From positions 564,199 to 605,926 of the forward strand of contig BJOX01000301.1 in NCBI GenBank assembly GCA_009731375.1: a stretch of 41,728 bases of DNA, given 5' to 3'. Shown here piece by piece: positions 1 to 13,827 of this stretch. The translations under genes were made by a program, and so were the position numbers. Numbering within the stretch: the stretch's first letter is position 1; every line of letters starts with the position of its first letter. The notes below the pieces were generated by a model that was given only the letters and a program-made list of their open reading frames with translations, was not told where the DNA came from and did not search any database. Origin of the DNA: Paulinella micropora. Its lineage: Eukaryota > Cercozoa > Imbricatea > Euglyphida.

Positions 1-143
<143 letters not shown>

Positions 144-185
144 GTCGCCTCCGGTGAGCCACCGCTGCAAGATCCGAACAATATG
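144..185 (+). CDS. Candidate exon 1 of the large + strand gene
   Basis: A 42-base segment between AG at 142-143 and GT at 186. In phase 0 it reads VASGEPPLQDPNNM without a stop. A second copy of its last 12 bases plus the donor (ccgaataatatg then gtctca) lies at 1122-1139. That is the same edge-plus-donor duplication seen at better supported exons, and it argues the boundary is real. A second frame is also open (SPPVSHRCKIRTI), so the frame is not fixed. Function not recognised. Confidence 0.5.
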
Positions 186-203
186 GTCTATCTATCTATC
201 TAC

Positions 204-769
<566 letters not shown>

Positions 770-818
<49 letters not shown>

Positions 819-869
819 CATCCATCCATCCTTCCATCCTTCCATCCATCCATCCATCCATCCATCCTC

Positions 870-963
<94 letters not shown>

Positions 964-1031
964 CCCTATCCACCCACCCACCCACCCACCCATCCACCCA
1001 TCCATCCATCTATCCATCTATCCATCTATCC

Positions 1032-1122
<91 letters not shown>

Positions 1123-1453
1123 CGAATAATATGGTCTCATGAATGTCATATATAACATACATACATACATACATACATATAGACATACATACGTACATAC
1201 ATACATACATACCTACATACGTACGTACATGCGTACATGCATGCGTACATACATACATACATACATACATACATACATACATACATACATACTACAGTAC
1301 ATACATACTGTACATACATACATGCATACATACATACATACATACATACATACATACATACACACATACATACATACATACATACATAACATACATAACA
1401 TACATACATACATACGTGAGTATATGTCTTTACGTATTTCTCTCTCCACACAG
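770..1453. repeat. Intronic CTAT, CATC and CATA arrays
   Basis: CTAT with interrupted CATC and CACC blocks to 1121, then a donor-edge echo of the exon at 144 (1122-1133), then CATA repeats with CGTA and CATG variants (1155-1412). It ends in a pyrimidine tract, ttctctctccacacag, which is a good 3' splice site. Confidence 0.9.
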
Positions 1454-1593
1454 CATTTTCTGGAAACGGTCAAGGAGAGAGAAAGAAAGAAAGAGAGAGA
1501 GAGAGAGATAGATATATATATATATACATAGAGAGAGAGAGAGTATCCAGACATGTGCATTTCTCTTTCTCGTCGCTCAATCTACCTAGCCAG
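1454..1593 (+). CDS. Candidate exon 2, broken by a GA tract
   Basis: A strong 3' splice site (ctctctccacacag) precedes 1454-1474, which reads HFLETVK in phase 0. It then dissolves into a GAAA/GA/TA tract with a stop in that frame. At 1551-1593 a second piece is open as HVHFSFSSLNLPSQ and ends at a strong donor (CAG then gtatgt). I read these as the 5' edge and 3' edge of one exon separated by repeat, as at three other places in this window. The outgoing phase 0 suits the exon at 1744. Two separate microexons are an alternative. Confidence 0.35.
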
Positions 1594-1621
1594 GTATGTC
1601 GTTGATCTATTGCATGTTTCG

Positions 1622-1707
<86 letters not shown>

Positions 1708-1743
1708 CATCTATCTATCTGTGTTAGTTATTTGACCCCACAG

Positions 1744-1779
1744 GCGGTCCCGAGATCGTCTCACAGCGCCCACCGTGGG
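1744..1779 (+). CDS. Candidate exon 3 (36 bases)
   Basis: Good acceptor (ttatttgaccccacag) and donor (GGG then gtaata). Phase 0 in and out gives [12 protein letters not shown], a basic, Ser-rich dodecapeptide. Other frames are also open in so short a segment, so the frame rests on the neighbours. CTAT lies immediately upstream and ATCTAT downstream. Confidence 0.55.
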
Positions 1780-2314
1780 GTAATATCTATATCTATATCT
1801 ATATCTATATCTATATCTATATCTATATCTATATCTATACCTATATCTATATATCTATATCTGCATCTGCATCAATATCTATATCTATCTCTATCTCTAT
1901 CTCTATCTCTATCTCTATCTCTATCTATATCTTTATCTTTATCTTTATCTATATCTATATCTATATCTATATCTATATCTATATCTATATCTATATCTAT
2001 ATCTATATCTATATCTATATCTATATCTATATCTTTATATATCTATATCTGTATCTATATCTGTATCTATCTAAATCTATCTAAATCTATCTAAATCTAT
2101 CTATATATATCCATATCTATCTATATCTATATCTATGAGATAAGATTCGATCCGATTATTTCGATTTGATGTGATGTGATGTGATGTGATGTGATGTGAC
2201 GTGACGTGACGTGACGTGGTGTGGTGTGGTGTGGTGTGGTGCGGTGTGATGTTGATGTGATGTGATGTGATGTGATGTGATGTGGTGTGATGTGATGTGG
2301 TGTGGTGTGATGTG
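1780..2314. repeat. ATCTAT hexamer and GTGAT/GTGGT arrays
   Basis: An intronic hexanucleotide array (1784-2140), then a 20-base non-repetitive stretch, then pentamer-like tgatg/tgacg/tggtg repeats at 2166-2314. The last repeat runs into coding-like sequence without any AG, so the next exon piece has no visible acceptor. Confidence 0.9.
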
Positions 2315-2502
<188 letters not shown>

Positions 2503-2530
<28 letters not shown>

Positions 2531-2940
2531 GTACATACAAACATACATACATACATACATACATACATACATACATACATACATACATACAAGCAAATTC
2601 AAGCTAGGATCTAAGGTACATACATACATACATACATACATACAATTCCAGCTAGGTTCCAAGGTACATACATACATACATACATACATACATACATACA
2701 TACATACAGACAATTCCAGCTAGGTTCCAAGGTACATACATACATACATACATACATACATACATAAATGCATAAATACATAGATACATAGATACATACA
2801 TACATACATACATACATACATACATACATACATGCATGTATGCATGCATGTGCATGCATACATACATACATTTCCAGCTAGGTTCCAAGGTACATACATA
2901 CATACATACATACATACATACATTTCCAGCTAGGTTCCAA
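2503..2940 (+). repeat. Donor-edge echo array of exon 4, six units
   Basis: Units at 2503-2530, 2591-2615, 2643-2663, 2711-2731, 2871-2889 and 2922-2940. Each is attccagctaggttccaag or a close variant followed by a GT donor (gtacat or gtatat), and each is embedded in CATA repeat. Only the 3' edge of an exon is present in each unit. Confidence 0.8.
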
Positions 2941-3053
2941 GGTATATACATACATACATACATACATATACATACATATACATACATACATACATACAGA
3001 CATACATACATGCATAAATGCATACATACATACATACATACATACATACATAC

Positions 3054-3084
<31 letters not shown>

Positions 3085-3435
3085 CATACATACATACATG
3101 CATACATGCATGCATACATGCATGCATGCATGCATGCATGCATGCATTCATACATACATACATACATACATACATACACATACATACATACATACATACA
3201 TACATACATACATACGTACGACGTACTTACGTACGTACGTACGTTCGTACGTACGTACGTACGTACGTACATACATACATACATACATATATACATGCAT
3301 GCATACATGCATACATACATACATACATACATACATACATACATACACACATACATACATAATGTACATACATACATACATGCATAAATGCATACATACA
3401 TACATACATACATACATACGTACATACGTACATAC

Positions 3436-3466
<31 letters not shown>

Positions 3467-4061
3467 CATACATGCATACATGCATGCATACATGCATGCA
3501 TATATGCATGCATGCATGCATTCATACATACATACATACATACATACATACACATACATACATACATACATACATACGTACGACGTACTTACGTACGTAC
3601 GACGTACTTACGTACGAACGTACGTACGAACGTACGTACGTACGTACGTACATACATACATACATACATATATACATGCATGCATACATGCATACATACA
3701 TACATACATACATACATACATAATGTACATACATACGTACATACATACATACATAACATACATACATACATACAGACAGAAGAGACAGAGAGACAGACAG
3801 ACATACATACATACATACATACATACATACATACATACATACATACATACATGCATACATATACATACATAAATACATACATACATAGTACACATACATC
3901 AATATGTGCATACATACATACATACATACATACATACATACATACATTCATTCATACATACATTCATTCATACATACATTCATACATACATTCATCATAC
4001 ATACATTCATACATACATTCATACATACATTCATACATACATGCATACATACATACATACA

Positions 4062-4093
<32 letters not shown>

Positions 4094-4988
4094 CGTAGGG
4101 CTCCAACGATCCCGAATCACCGAAGGGTAATCAAACATACATTACATACGTACATACATACATGCATACATACATACAGACAGACATACATACATACATA
4201 CATACATACATACATACATACATACATACGTACGTACATACGTACATACGTACGTACGTACGTACGTACGTACGTGCGTACATACATACATACATACATA
4301 CATACATACATACATACATACATACATTCATACACACACACACACATACAGACGTACATACATACATACATACACACACACACATACAGACATACAGACA
4401 GACATACATACATACATACATACATACATACATACATACATACATACATACATACATACGTACGTACGTACATACATACATACATACATACATACATACA
4501 TACATACATACATAGAAACACACACACACACACACATGCAAACACACACACACATACATACATACATACATACATACATACATACATACATACAACATGC
4601 GTACATACATACATACATACATACATACATACATACACACACACACATACAGACATACAGACATACAGACATAGAGACATACATACATACATACATGCAT
4701 ACATACATACGTACATACATACATACAAACAAACATACATACATACGTACATACATACATACATACATACAAACACACACACACACACACACATACAGAC
4801 ATACATACAGACATACATACATACATACATACATACATACATAAATACATAGATACATACACACACACACACATACACACACACACACACACACATACTC
4901 ACACACACACATACATACATACTTACATACTTATACATACATACATACATACATACATACATACATACATACATAAATACATACACAC

Positions 4989-5034
4989 ATATCTACCTAC
5001 GTCGTATTCATGTGAGTCCGCCCACACACACACG

Positions 5035-5109
<75 letters not shown>

Positions 5110-5231
5110 ACATACACACANNNNNNNNNNNNNNNNNNNNNNNNNNNNNNNNNNNNNNNNNNNNNNNNNNNNNNNNNNNNNNNNNNNNNNNNNNNNNNNN
5201 NNNNNNNNNNNNNNNNNNNNNNNNNNNNNNN

Positions 5232-5269
<38 letters not shown>

Positions 5270-5387
5270 TCACACACACACATACACACACACACACATA
5301 CATACATACATACATACATACATACATACATACATACATACATACGTACACACATATCTACCTAGGTCTTGCTCATGTGAGTCCGCC
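4989..5387 (+). repeat. Acceptor-edge echoes of the exon at 5501, two units
   Basis: atctacctacgtcgtattca with the following tgtgagtccgccc at 4989-5023 (the acceptor AG is mutated to AC), and tatctacctag plus GTCTTGCTCATGTGAGTCCG at 5355-5385. Both match the 3' splice site and first 22 bases of the exon at 5501 and then stop matching. Confidence 0.75.
5121..5231. other. Assembly gap (N run) in a CA repeat
   Basis: 111 N bounded on both sides by AC dinucleotide repeat; unresolved microsatellite. Confidence 1.
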
Positions 5388-5500
5388 AACACACACACAC
5401 ACACACATACATACATACATACATACATACATACATACATACATACATACATACACACATACATACATACATACATACATACATACACATATCTACCTAG

Positions 5501-5548
5501 GTCGTATTCATGTGAGTCCGCCCGCGTCTCAACTGGACTTACATGGAG
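5501..5548 (+). CDS. Exon 5: Pro/Ser segment RIHVSPPASQLDLHG
   Basis: Between ctacctag and GT (gtctat). With two bases completing the previous codon it reads RIHVSPPASQLDLHG and leaves one base. Two upstream echoes of its first half end at the same acceptor, so the last unit, which alone continues to a donor, is taken as the true exon. The incoming phase fits exon 4 and the outgoing phase fits the segment at 5776. An internal gtgagt looks like a strong donor and could be used as an alternative. Confidence 0.65.
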
Positions 5549-5549
5549 G

Positions 5550-5634
<85 letters not shown>

Positions 5635-5775
5635 ATATCTTTTTGTATTGGTTTTTGTTTTTGTTTTTTGTTATCGTTATCGTTATCGTTATCCTTATCG
5701 TTATCGTTATCGTTATTGTTATCATTATCGTTATTGTTATCTTTATTGTTATTATTATGGTTAAATTGTTACGAG
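5549..5775. repeat. CTAT array and TTATCG hexamer array
   Basis: CTAT to 5635, then ttttgtt, then TTATCG/TTATTG hexamers (5668-5760). Short TTATTG tracts also precede two of the downstream echo units (6876-6890, 7083-7099), so that intron sequence was carried along with the copies. Confidence 0.9.
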
Positions 5776-5823
5776 ACGGTAGTATGAGGCAAATGTCGCC
5801 TAAATTGTCACCAAACCAGAATG
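5776..5823 (+). CDS. Exon 6: [15 protein letters not shown]
   Basis: Starts after acgag, with two bases completing the previous codon, reads [15 protein letters not shown] and leaves one base before gtcata. The phase links exon 5 and exon 7. The acceptor is weak, since it lacks a pyrimidine tract. Thirteen near-complete copies lacking the first 8 bases follow downstream, so this first copy, the only one with the acggtagt start, is the best candidate for the real exon. The SP repeats resemble proline-directed phosphorylation sites. Confidence 0.6.
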
Positions 5824-5915
5824 GTCATACATACATACATAAATACATACATACATAAATACATACATAAATGCATACATAAATGCATACATACATACAT
5901 ACATACATACATACA

Positions 5916-5943
<28 letters not shown>

Positions 5944-5946
<3 letters not shown>

Positions 5947-5996
5947 GAGACAGATGTCGCCTAAACTGTCACCAAACCAGAGCGGTCATACATACA

Positions 5997-6030
<34 letters not shown>

Positions 6031-6084
6031 CATATGAGACAAATGTCGCCTAAATTGTCACCCAACCAGAATGGTCTACACACA

Positions 6085-6115
<31 letters not shown>

Positions 6116-6181
6116 GAGACAAATGTCGCCTAAATTGTCACCCAACCAGAGCGGTCATACGTACATACATACATACGTACA

Positions 6182-6212
<31 letters not shown>

Positions 6213-6484
6213 GAGACAAATGTCGCCTAAATTGTCACCAAACCAGAGCGGTCATACATACATACATACATACATACATACATACATACATACATACATG
6301 CATACATACATACATACATACATAGACAAATGTCGCCTAAACTGTCACCCAACCAGAGCATTCATACATACATACATACATACATACATACATACATACA
6401 TACATACATGCATGCATGCATGCATACATACATACATACATACATGCATGCATACATACATACATACATGCATACATACATACA

Positions 6485-6515
<31 letters not shown>

Positions 6516-6963
6516 GAGACAAATTTCGCCTAAATTGTCACCCAACCAGAGCGGTCATAAATACATAAATGCATACATACATACATACATACATACATAC
6601 ATACATACATACATAATGTCGCCTAAATTGTCACCCAACCAGAGTGGTCATACATACATACATACATACATACATACATACATACATACATACATACATA
6701 CATACATAGATACATACATAGATACATACATAGATACATACATGCATACATACAGACATACATACATACAAATGTCGCCTAAATTGTCACCAAACCAGAG
6801 CGGTCATACATACATACATACATACATACATACATACATGCATACATACAAACATACATACATTCATACATACATTGTTATTGTTATTGCTATGAGACAA
6901 ATGTCGCCTAAATTGTCACCCACCCAGAATGGTCATACATACATACATACATACATACATACA

Positions 6964-6994
<31 letters not shown>

Positions 6995-7151
6995 GAGACA
7001 TATGCCACTTAAATTGTCACCAAACCAGAGCAATGACATACATACATACATACATACATACATACATACATACATACATACATTGTTATTGTTATTGTTA
7101 TGAGACAAATGTCGCCTAAATTGTTACCAAACCAGAATGGTCATACATACA

Positions 7152-7182
<31 letters not shown>

Positions 7183-7256
7183 GAGACAAATGTCGCCTAA
7201 ATTGTCACCCAACCAGAGCGGTCATACATACATACATACATACATACATACATGCA

Positions 7257-7287
<31 letters not shown>

Positions 7288-7322
7288 GAGACAAATGTCG
7301 CCTAAATTGTCACCAAACCAGA
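5944..7322 (+). repeat. Donor-edge echo array of exon 6, thirteen units
   Basis: Units begin near 5944, 6034, 6114, 6211, 6324, 6514, 6615, 6770, 6892, 6993, 7100, 7181 and 7286. Each holds about 36-40 bases (atgagacaaatgtcgcctaa and onward to the ccaaaccagaatg or cagagcg edge), usually with the gtcata donor, then CATA repeat. Variation is mostly single-base (aaccagaatg/agcg, accc/acca). The 6993 unit is the most diverged (atatgccactt) and the last unit has lost the donor. The intact frame gives [12 protein letters not shown]. Confidence 0.85.
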
Positions 7323-7536
7323 ATACATACATACATACATACATACATACATACATACATACATACATACATACATACATACATGCATACATACATACAT
7401 TGTTATTGTTATTGTTATTGTTATTGTTATTGTTGTTATTTTTATCGTTATCGTTATTGTTACAAACATACATACATACATACATACATACATGCATACA
7501 CACATACATACATAGATAGATACATACATACATACA

Positions 7537-8525
7537 TAGCGAGGCAACTAGTACACGATGTCAGCTACAGACAAACCTCACCCATCCATAAACATACATA
7601 CATACATACATACATACATACATACATACATACATACATACATACATACATAGCGAGGCAACTAGTACACGATGTCAGCTACAGACAAACCTCACATACA
7701 TACATACATACATACATACATACATAGCGAGGCAACTAGTACACGATGTCAGCTACAGTTGTTATAAACATACATACATACATACATACATACATACATA
7801 CATACATACATACACACATACAACATACATACATACATACATACATACATACATACATACATACATACATACATAGCGAGGCAACTAGTTCACGAGGTCA
7901 GCTACAGACAAACCTCACATACATACATACATACATACATACATACATACATACATACATACATACATACATAGCGAGGCAACTAGTTCACGATGTCAGC
8001 TACAGACAAACCTCACATACATACATACATACATACATACATACATACATACATACATGCATACATACATGCATACATACATACACACATACATACATAC
8101 ATACATACATACATACATACATACATACATACATACATACATACATACATACATAGCGAGGCTACTAGTACACGATGTCAGCTACAGACAAACCTATACA
8201 TACATAATACGTACATACATACATACATACATACATACATACATGCATACATACATACATACATACATACATACATACATACATACATACATAGCGAGGC
8301 AAGTAGTGCACGATGTCAGCTACAGGCAAACCTCACCCATTTATTGTTATAAACATACATACATACATACATACATACATACATACATACACACACACAT
8401 ACATACATACATTATATACATACATACATACATAGCGAGGCAACTAGTACACGAAGTCAGGTACAGACATACATACATACATACATACATACATACATAG
8501 CGAGGCAACTAGTACACGAGGTCAG
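7537..8525 (+). repeat. Acceptor-edge echo array of exon 7, nine units
   Basis: Units start at tag near 7537, 7651, 7725, 7874, 7972, 8154, 8292, 8433 and 8498. Each has catag then CGAGGCAACTAGTACACGAT, followed by gtcagctacagacaaacctc, and then fades into CATA before any donor. They match the first 40 or so bases of the exon at 8662 apart from three extra bases near the start. Only the 3' splice site and the exon head are kept. Confidence 0.85.
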
Positions 8526-8661
8526 CATAAACATACATACATATATACATACACATACATTACATACATACATACACACATACATACACACACATACATA
8601 CATACATACATACATACATACATACATACATACATACATACATACATACATACATACATAG

Positions 8662-8710
8662 GGCAAATAGTACACGATGTCAGCTACAGACAAACCTCAC
8701 CTATCCAAAG
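8662..8710 (+). CDS. Exon 7: [15 protein letters not shown]
   Basis: Bounded by tacatag and a good donor (AAAG then gtaaag). With two bases in and two bases out it reads [15 protein letters not shown], matching phase 1 from exon 6 and phase 2 into the exon at 10578. It is the only unit among about thirteen related ones that has both splice sites. In the echoes the head reads RQLVHD instead of QIVHD because of a 3-base difference. Confidence 0.75.
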
Positions 8711-8725
8711 GTAAAGCTACATATC

Positions 8726-9272
<547 letters not shown>

Positions 9273-9680
9273 ATGTATGTATGTATGTATGTATGTATGT
9301 ATGCATGTATGTATGTATCTATGTATCTATGTATCTATATATGTATGTATTCTTTCTATCTTTCTATCTTTCTATCTTTCGGTCTGTCTATCTAACTATG
9401 TAACTATGTATTTACTATCTATCTTTCTTTCTATCTGTCTGTCTATCTAACTATTTAACCATCTATATAATATCTATCTATCAAGTAACAATCACCGATG
9501 GATGGCCCAACGGTCAGCTATCTCTTTATCTATCTATGCATCTATCTTTCTACCTACCTTCCTATCTACCTACCTACCTACCTACCTTCCTACCTACCTA
9601 TCTGCCTATCTATCGATCGATTCATCTTTCTACCTCCCTATCTACCTACCTACCTATCTCTATCCTATCTACTCATATAG
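9273..9680. repeat. Mixed TATG, CTTT/CTAT and CTAC repeats
   Basis: Degenerate tetranucleotide repeats. One short non-repetitive stretch at 9486-9525 (accgatggatggcccaacgg) has no supported function. The block ends with tcatatag plus AAAGGATTT, a short echo of the acceptor edge of the exon at 10578. Confidence 0.85.
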
Positions 9681-9685
9681 AAAGG

Positions 9686-9770
<85 letters not shown>

Positions 9771-9932
9771 TGGACCAGTATTTTCATTGAACATACCGGC
9801 CCGTCTGGAAGTGTTGGAACTGCCCTTGCGGGGGTGTCATTAGAGCCTATCGTCAATTCTTCGTACTCCCCTCACGGGTGAGACGATGGAGGCGCATGTG
9901 CAGATTTGCATCAGCAATTGACAGAGAAGCAC

Positions 9933-9983
<51 letters not shown>

Positions 9984-9996
9984 CATTCTCATTATT
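9681..9996. mobile_element. Short interspersed element flanked by ATT tails
   Basis: A non-repetitive block at 9771-9935 (tggaccagtattttcattga onward) lies between an ATT trinucleotide array (9689-9770) and a second one (9934-9990). The simple-repeat tail and lack of ORF suggest a SINE-like insertion. It is distinct from the CTAT-tailed elements. No second copy was found in the window, so the assignment is tentative. Confidence 0.45.
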
Positions 9997-10080
9997 ATTA
10001 CTTCACCTTTGACATTGCAGCTCCATCACCATCTACCTATCTATCTATCTACATGTCTCTCTTACCTATCTATCTACTCA

Positions 10081-10283
10081 TACAGGAAGGGCGGAAGGCC
10101 ATCTACCTATCTATCTATCTACATGTCTCTCTTACCTATCTATCTACTCATAGAAGGCCATCTTCACCTTCACAAGCAATCCCCATGACCATTCAACCTA
10201 CCTATCTACCTACATATCTCTCTCACATACATACATGTCTATCTACCTACCTACCTACCGACCTACCTACCTACCTACCTACA

Positions 10284-10372
<89 letters not shown>

Positions 10373-10425
10373 ATATGGAAAGGGCATCTTCACCTTCCAC
10401 AAGCAACCCCCATGACCATTCAACC
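10081..10425 (+). repeat. Acceptor-edge echoes of exon 8
   Basis: Units at 10086-10102 (after tacag), 10154-10198 (after catag) and 10377-10425 (after tatatg, AG lost), plus the stub at 9681. They read gaaagggcatcttcaccttc and on to ccccatgaccattcaacc. They match the head of the exon at 10578 at about 80-85 percent and diverge from it sharply after about 48 bases. Confidence 0.7.
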
Positions 10426-10577
10426 TACCTATCTATCTACATATCTCTCTCACATACATACATACATACATACATGCATACATACATACATACATACATA
10501 CATACATACACCTACCTGGCCTTCTTCTGTATCGCCTACAGCTAATATATATATATATATATATATATGTAATACAG

Positions 10578-10691
10578 AAAGGGCATCTTCAGTTTTGACA
10601 AGCAGCCCCATGACCCCGCCGGGCCTGCCCTCGACAAAAGTAACGGTGGACAGATAACTCCGGTGGACTTTCCGAGATCTGGCAGCGCGAG
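10578..10691 (+). CDS. Exon 8 (114 bases): KGIFSFDKQP to RSGSA
   Basis: Acceptor aatacag, donor GAG then gtaggt (strong). One base in, two bases out. The 37 codons begin KGIFSFDKQPHDPAGPALDK and end ITPVDFPRSGSA. The incoming phase equals exon 7 and the outgoing phase equals exon 9; both junction codons become Arg. Gly/Pro/Asp content suggests a loop or linker. Family not recognised. Confidence 0.85.
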
Positions 10692-10752
10692 GTAGGTAGG
10701 TAGGTCCACAATGCTTGCACAATTATATGTCAACATATTTCTCACGTGTCAG

Positions 10753-10807
10753 GTCCGACGGAACTCCGACTCCGAACCGCGGACTGCACAAACTGGAGAA
10801 ACCGGCG
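10753..10807 (+). CDS. Exon 9 (55 bases): SDGTPTPNRGLHKLEKPA
   Basis: Only 61 bases after exon 8, so the intron is very short and has little microsatellite. Acceptor cacgtgtcag, donor GCG then gtgatt. One base in, phase 0 out. Contains a TPTP motif. No echoes were seen around it, which fits the lack of a microsatellite in the short intron before it. Confidence 0.8.
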
Positions 10808-11178
<371 letters not shown>

Positions 11179-11323
11179 TTTCTTCAACGTCCTTCCTCCT
11201 CTTCTTTTTCCAGAACACAGTCTACCCGTGATTCCCATCCCGGACACATGCACAGTACACAAATTATTGTTTGATGTGAAACTGCGTTCCTTTGCAAGGA
11301 CTACATTCCTTTGCGACATCTCA
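11179..11323 (+). mobile_element. Interspersed element B, 5'-truncated copy
   Basis: Begins tttcttcaacgtccttcctc and ends tttgcgacatctcat directly before CTATC repeats. The same 145 bases occur at 27899-28041 and 30087-30235, nearly identical. Same orientation and same CTAT tail in all three; retroelement-like. Confidence 0.85.
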
Positions 11324-11755
<432 letters not shown>

Positions 11756-12052
11756 GTCGGGTGAAAATTTTCGTCCACCTCACCTTTCGGCCAACCGTAA
11801 ATACGGGGAATTTCGGGCTAAACTTTCATTTGTGGACAACAAATATACCGTCATTACCGGCTGGCTAATCCCTCTAAGGTCTAGTGAAAAATTTCGGCCA
11901 GGAAATATTTGGGCCAGTAAGTGATTATTCACTGCAGAATACGTTGTTTTTGCACAAAACTTTGGGTGGCCGGAATTCTTCCCTAGTCTTTTCACCGCAA
12001 GATGCGTTATTTCTTGCCAAAATTTGAGGTGGCCGAAATTCTTCACTTTTTT
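11756..12052 (+). mobile_element. Interspersed element D, + copy
   Basis: gtcgggtgaaaattttcgtc onward, with repeated motifs of the form gtgaaaaatttcggcca. About 180 bases of it match the reverse complement of 24446-24637 (shared tttcggcc, taaatacggggaattt and tttgtggacaacaaat). Two dispersed copies in opposite orientation indicate a transposable element. Its short internal repeats (tttcggcc, ttcttccc) recall a non-autonomous DNA element. No ORF of interest. Confidence 0.7.
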
Positions 12053-12083
12053 CTTAATCTATCTATCTATCTAATCTATCTAG

Positions 12084-12155
12084 GTCAAAACGAAACGGTT
12101 CTCCGCTTTGGCGCTGGTGGCACCCAGAAATATTCCCAAATCAAACTCATACAAG
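12084..12155 (+). CDS. Exon 10 (72 bases): basic segment VKTKRFSALALVAPR
   Basis: Acceptor aatctatctag, donor AAG then gtatag. Phase 0 in and out; 24 codons, starting VKTKRFSALALVAPR and ending KSNSYK. The phase fits exon 9 and exon 11. The KRFSA segment resembles a basophilic kinase site, which is an inference only. The exon has a damaged acceptor-side echo upstream (11690) and donor-side echoes downstream. Confidence 0.85.
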
Positions 12156-12189
12156 GTATAGCCATATAACATAACATACATAACATACA

Positions 12190-12457
12190 TACATTTTCCC
12201 AAATCAAACTCATACAAGGTATAATTCATATACATAACATACATAACATACATCCATATTCCCAAATCAAACTCATACAAGGTATAATTCATATACATAA
12301 CATACATAACATACATACATTTTCCCAAATCAAACTCATACAAGGTATAGCCATATAACATAACATACATAACATACATACATTTTCCCAAATCAAACTC
12401 ATACAACGATAGAGTCACATACATAACATACATAACACACTCACCGTACATCCATTC

Positions 12458-12542
<85 letters not shown>

Positions 12543-12565
12543 CCTATCCATCCATCCATTCATCC

Positions 12566-12653
<88 letters not shown>

Positions 12654-12745
12654 ATGTTTCTATGTATCTATCTATCTATCTGTATATCTATCTATCTATA
12701 TGTCACTTTGCCATTCATTTTTTCCCAAATCAAACTCATACAAGG
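12190..12745 (+). repeat. Donor-edge echo array of exon 10, five units
   Basis: tttcccaaatcaaactcata plus caag and gtata(g/a) at 12193-12218, 12257-12281, 12320-12344, 12383-12407 (donor mutated to cgatag) and 12719-12744. Between units are AACATACAT repeats, and a 190-base CTAT block lies before the last. A further worn relative may be ttcccaagtcagcctccttt plus gaag and gtatgt at 13141-13166, which could instead be a separate microexon. Confidence 0.85.
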
Positions 12746-12857
12746 TATAGTTATGTACATAATACATACATACATACATACATACATACGTACATGCGTA
12801 CATGCATTAATTGCATGCATTCATTGTATGCATGCATTCATTGCATACATAAATACA

Positions 12858-12889
<32 letters not shown>

Positions 12890-13213
12890 CATACATACAT
12901 ACATACATACATACATACATACACACACACACATATATAAATACATAAATACATACACACATACATACATACATACATACACACACATACATACATACAT
13001 ACATACATACATACATACATACATACATACATACTTACATACATACATACACACACACACATACATACATACATACATACATACATACATAGCATACATA
13101 CATACACACATACATACATACATACATGGACGCACATCATTTCCCAAGTCAGCCTCCTTTGAAGGTATGTATGTATGCATGTATAGAGTGGAGGTCATAT
13201 TACTCCCTCGCAG
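12745..13213. repeat. CATA and AC arrays
   Basis: Intronic CATA repeat with CATG, CATT and CACA patches. It is complementary in sequence to the TATG array that follows the next exon. Confidence 0.9.
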
Positions 13214-13229
13214 GCCCCAGATATACAAG
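13214..13229 (+). CDS. Candidate microexon 11 (16 bases): APDIQ
   Basis: Good acceptor (tactccctcgcag) and donor (CAAG then gtatgt). In phase 0 it reads APDIQ and leaves one base, exactly the phase between exon 10 and exon 12. The retained caag-gtatgt edge resembles that of exon 10, so I considered a worn echo, but the separate pyrimidine-rich acceptor favours an exon. Confidence 0.6.
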
Positions 13230-13739
13230 GTATGTATGCATATATGTATGTATGTGTGTATGTGTGTATGTATGTATGTATGTACGTACGTACGTACGTA
13301 CGTACGTTACGAAGTACGTACGTACGTTACGTACGTACGTACGTTATACGTACGTACGTACGTATGTATGTATGTATGTATGTATGTATGTATGTATGTC
13401 TGTATGTCTGTATGTATGTCATGTATGTATGTCATGTATGTATGTCATGTATGTATGTCATGTATGTATGTATGTATGTATGTATGTATGTATGTATGTA
13501 TGCATGTATGTGTGTATGTATGTAATCTATGTATGTAATGTATGTATGTAATGTATGTATGTAATGTATGTATGTCATGTATGTATGTAATGTATGTATG
13601 TACTGTATGTATGTAATGTATGTATGTAATATATGTATGTATGTATGTAATGTATGCATGCATGCATGCATGCATGCTTGCATGCATGTATCTATGTATC
13701 TATGTATCTATCTATCTATCTATCTATGTATGTATGCAG
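13230..13739. repeat. TATG/CGTA array
   Basis: About 500 bases of GTAT with ACGT, GTCAT and GCAT variants. It runs opposite to the CATA repeat upstream of exon 11, so the two introns could pair in the transcript. Confidence 0.95.
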
Positions 13740-13801
13740 GTGGAGAGGGTCTGTTCGACTTAGGTCTACAAGCTGAGCGGCTGACCGCCATCCTGGGTGA
13801 G
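13740..13801 (+). CDS. Exon 12 (62 bases): GEGLFDLGLQAERLTAILGE
   Basis: Acceptor tgtatgcag, donor GAG then gtaaac. Two bases in, phase 0 out; reads GEGLFDLGLQAERLTAILGE, an amphipathic helix-like segment. The phase fits exons 11 and 13. No echoes. Confidence 0.85.
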
Positions 13802-13827
13802 GTAAACACATTCATCGACTGATTTGC

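Larger units (their letters stand above)
2941..5500. repeat. CATA/CATG/CGTA and CA arrays with a gap
   Basis: About 2.5 kb of intronic CATA tetranucleotide repeat with patches of CATG, CATT, self-complementary ACGT/GTAC (3213-3270, 3577-3650, 4250-4275) and AC dinucleotide. A run of N covers 5121-5231. Echo units of the exon at 5501 lie at 4989-5023 and 5355-5387. Nothing else was seen. Confidence 0.9.

Noticed and set aside
3098-4852. A 584-codon ORF of HTYIHTYI repeats, and many similar ORFs ([23 protein letters not shown])
   Set aside because: They are frame-independent translations of CATA, CTAT, TATG, TC and GA microsatellites, open in several frames and on both strands, with no start context or conserved sequence.
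5776-8710. CRISPR-like spacing of about 40-base repeats with variable spacers
   Set aside because: The spacers are themselves CATA microsatellite, the repeats end at splice-site motifs and match an exon, and the sequence is eukaryotic.
11228-11320. [21 protein letters not shown], seen three times
   Set aside because: It lies in interspersed element B, which has the same sequence in three places, and it runs into the CTAT tail. Treated as transposon sequence, not a gene.
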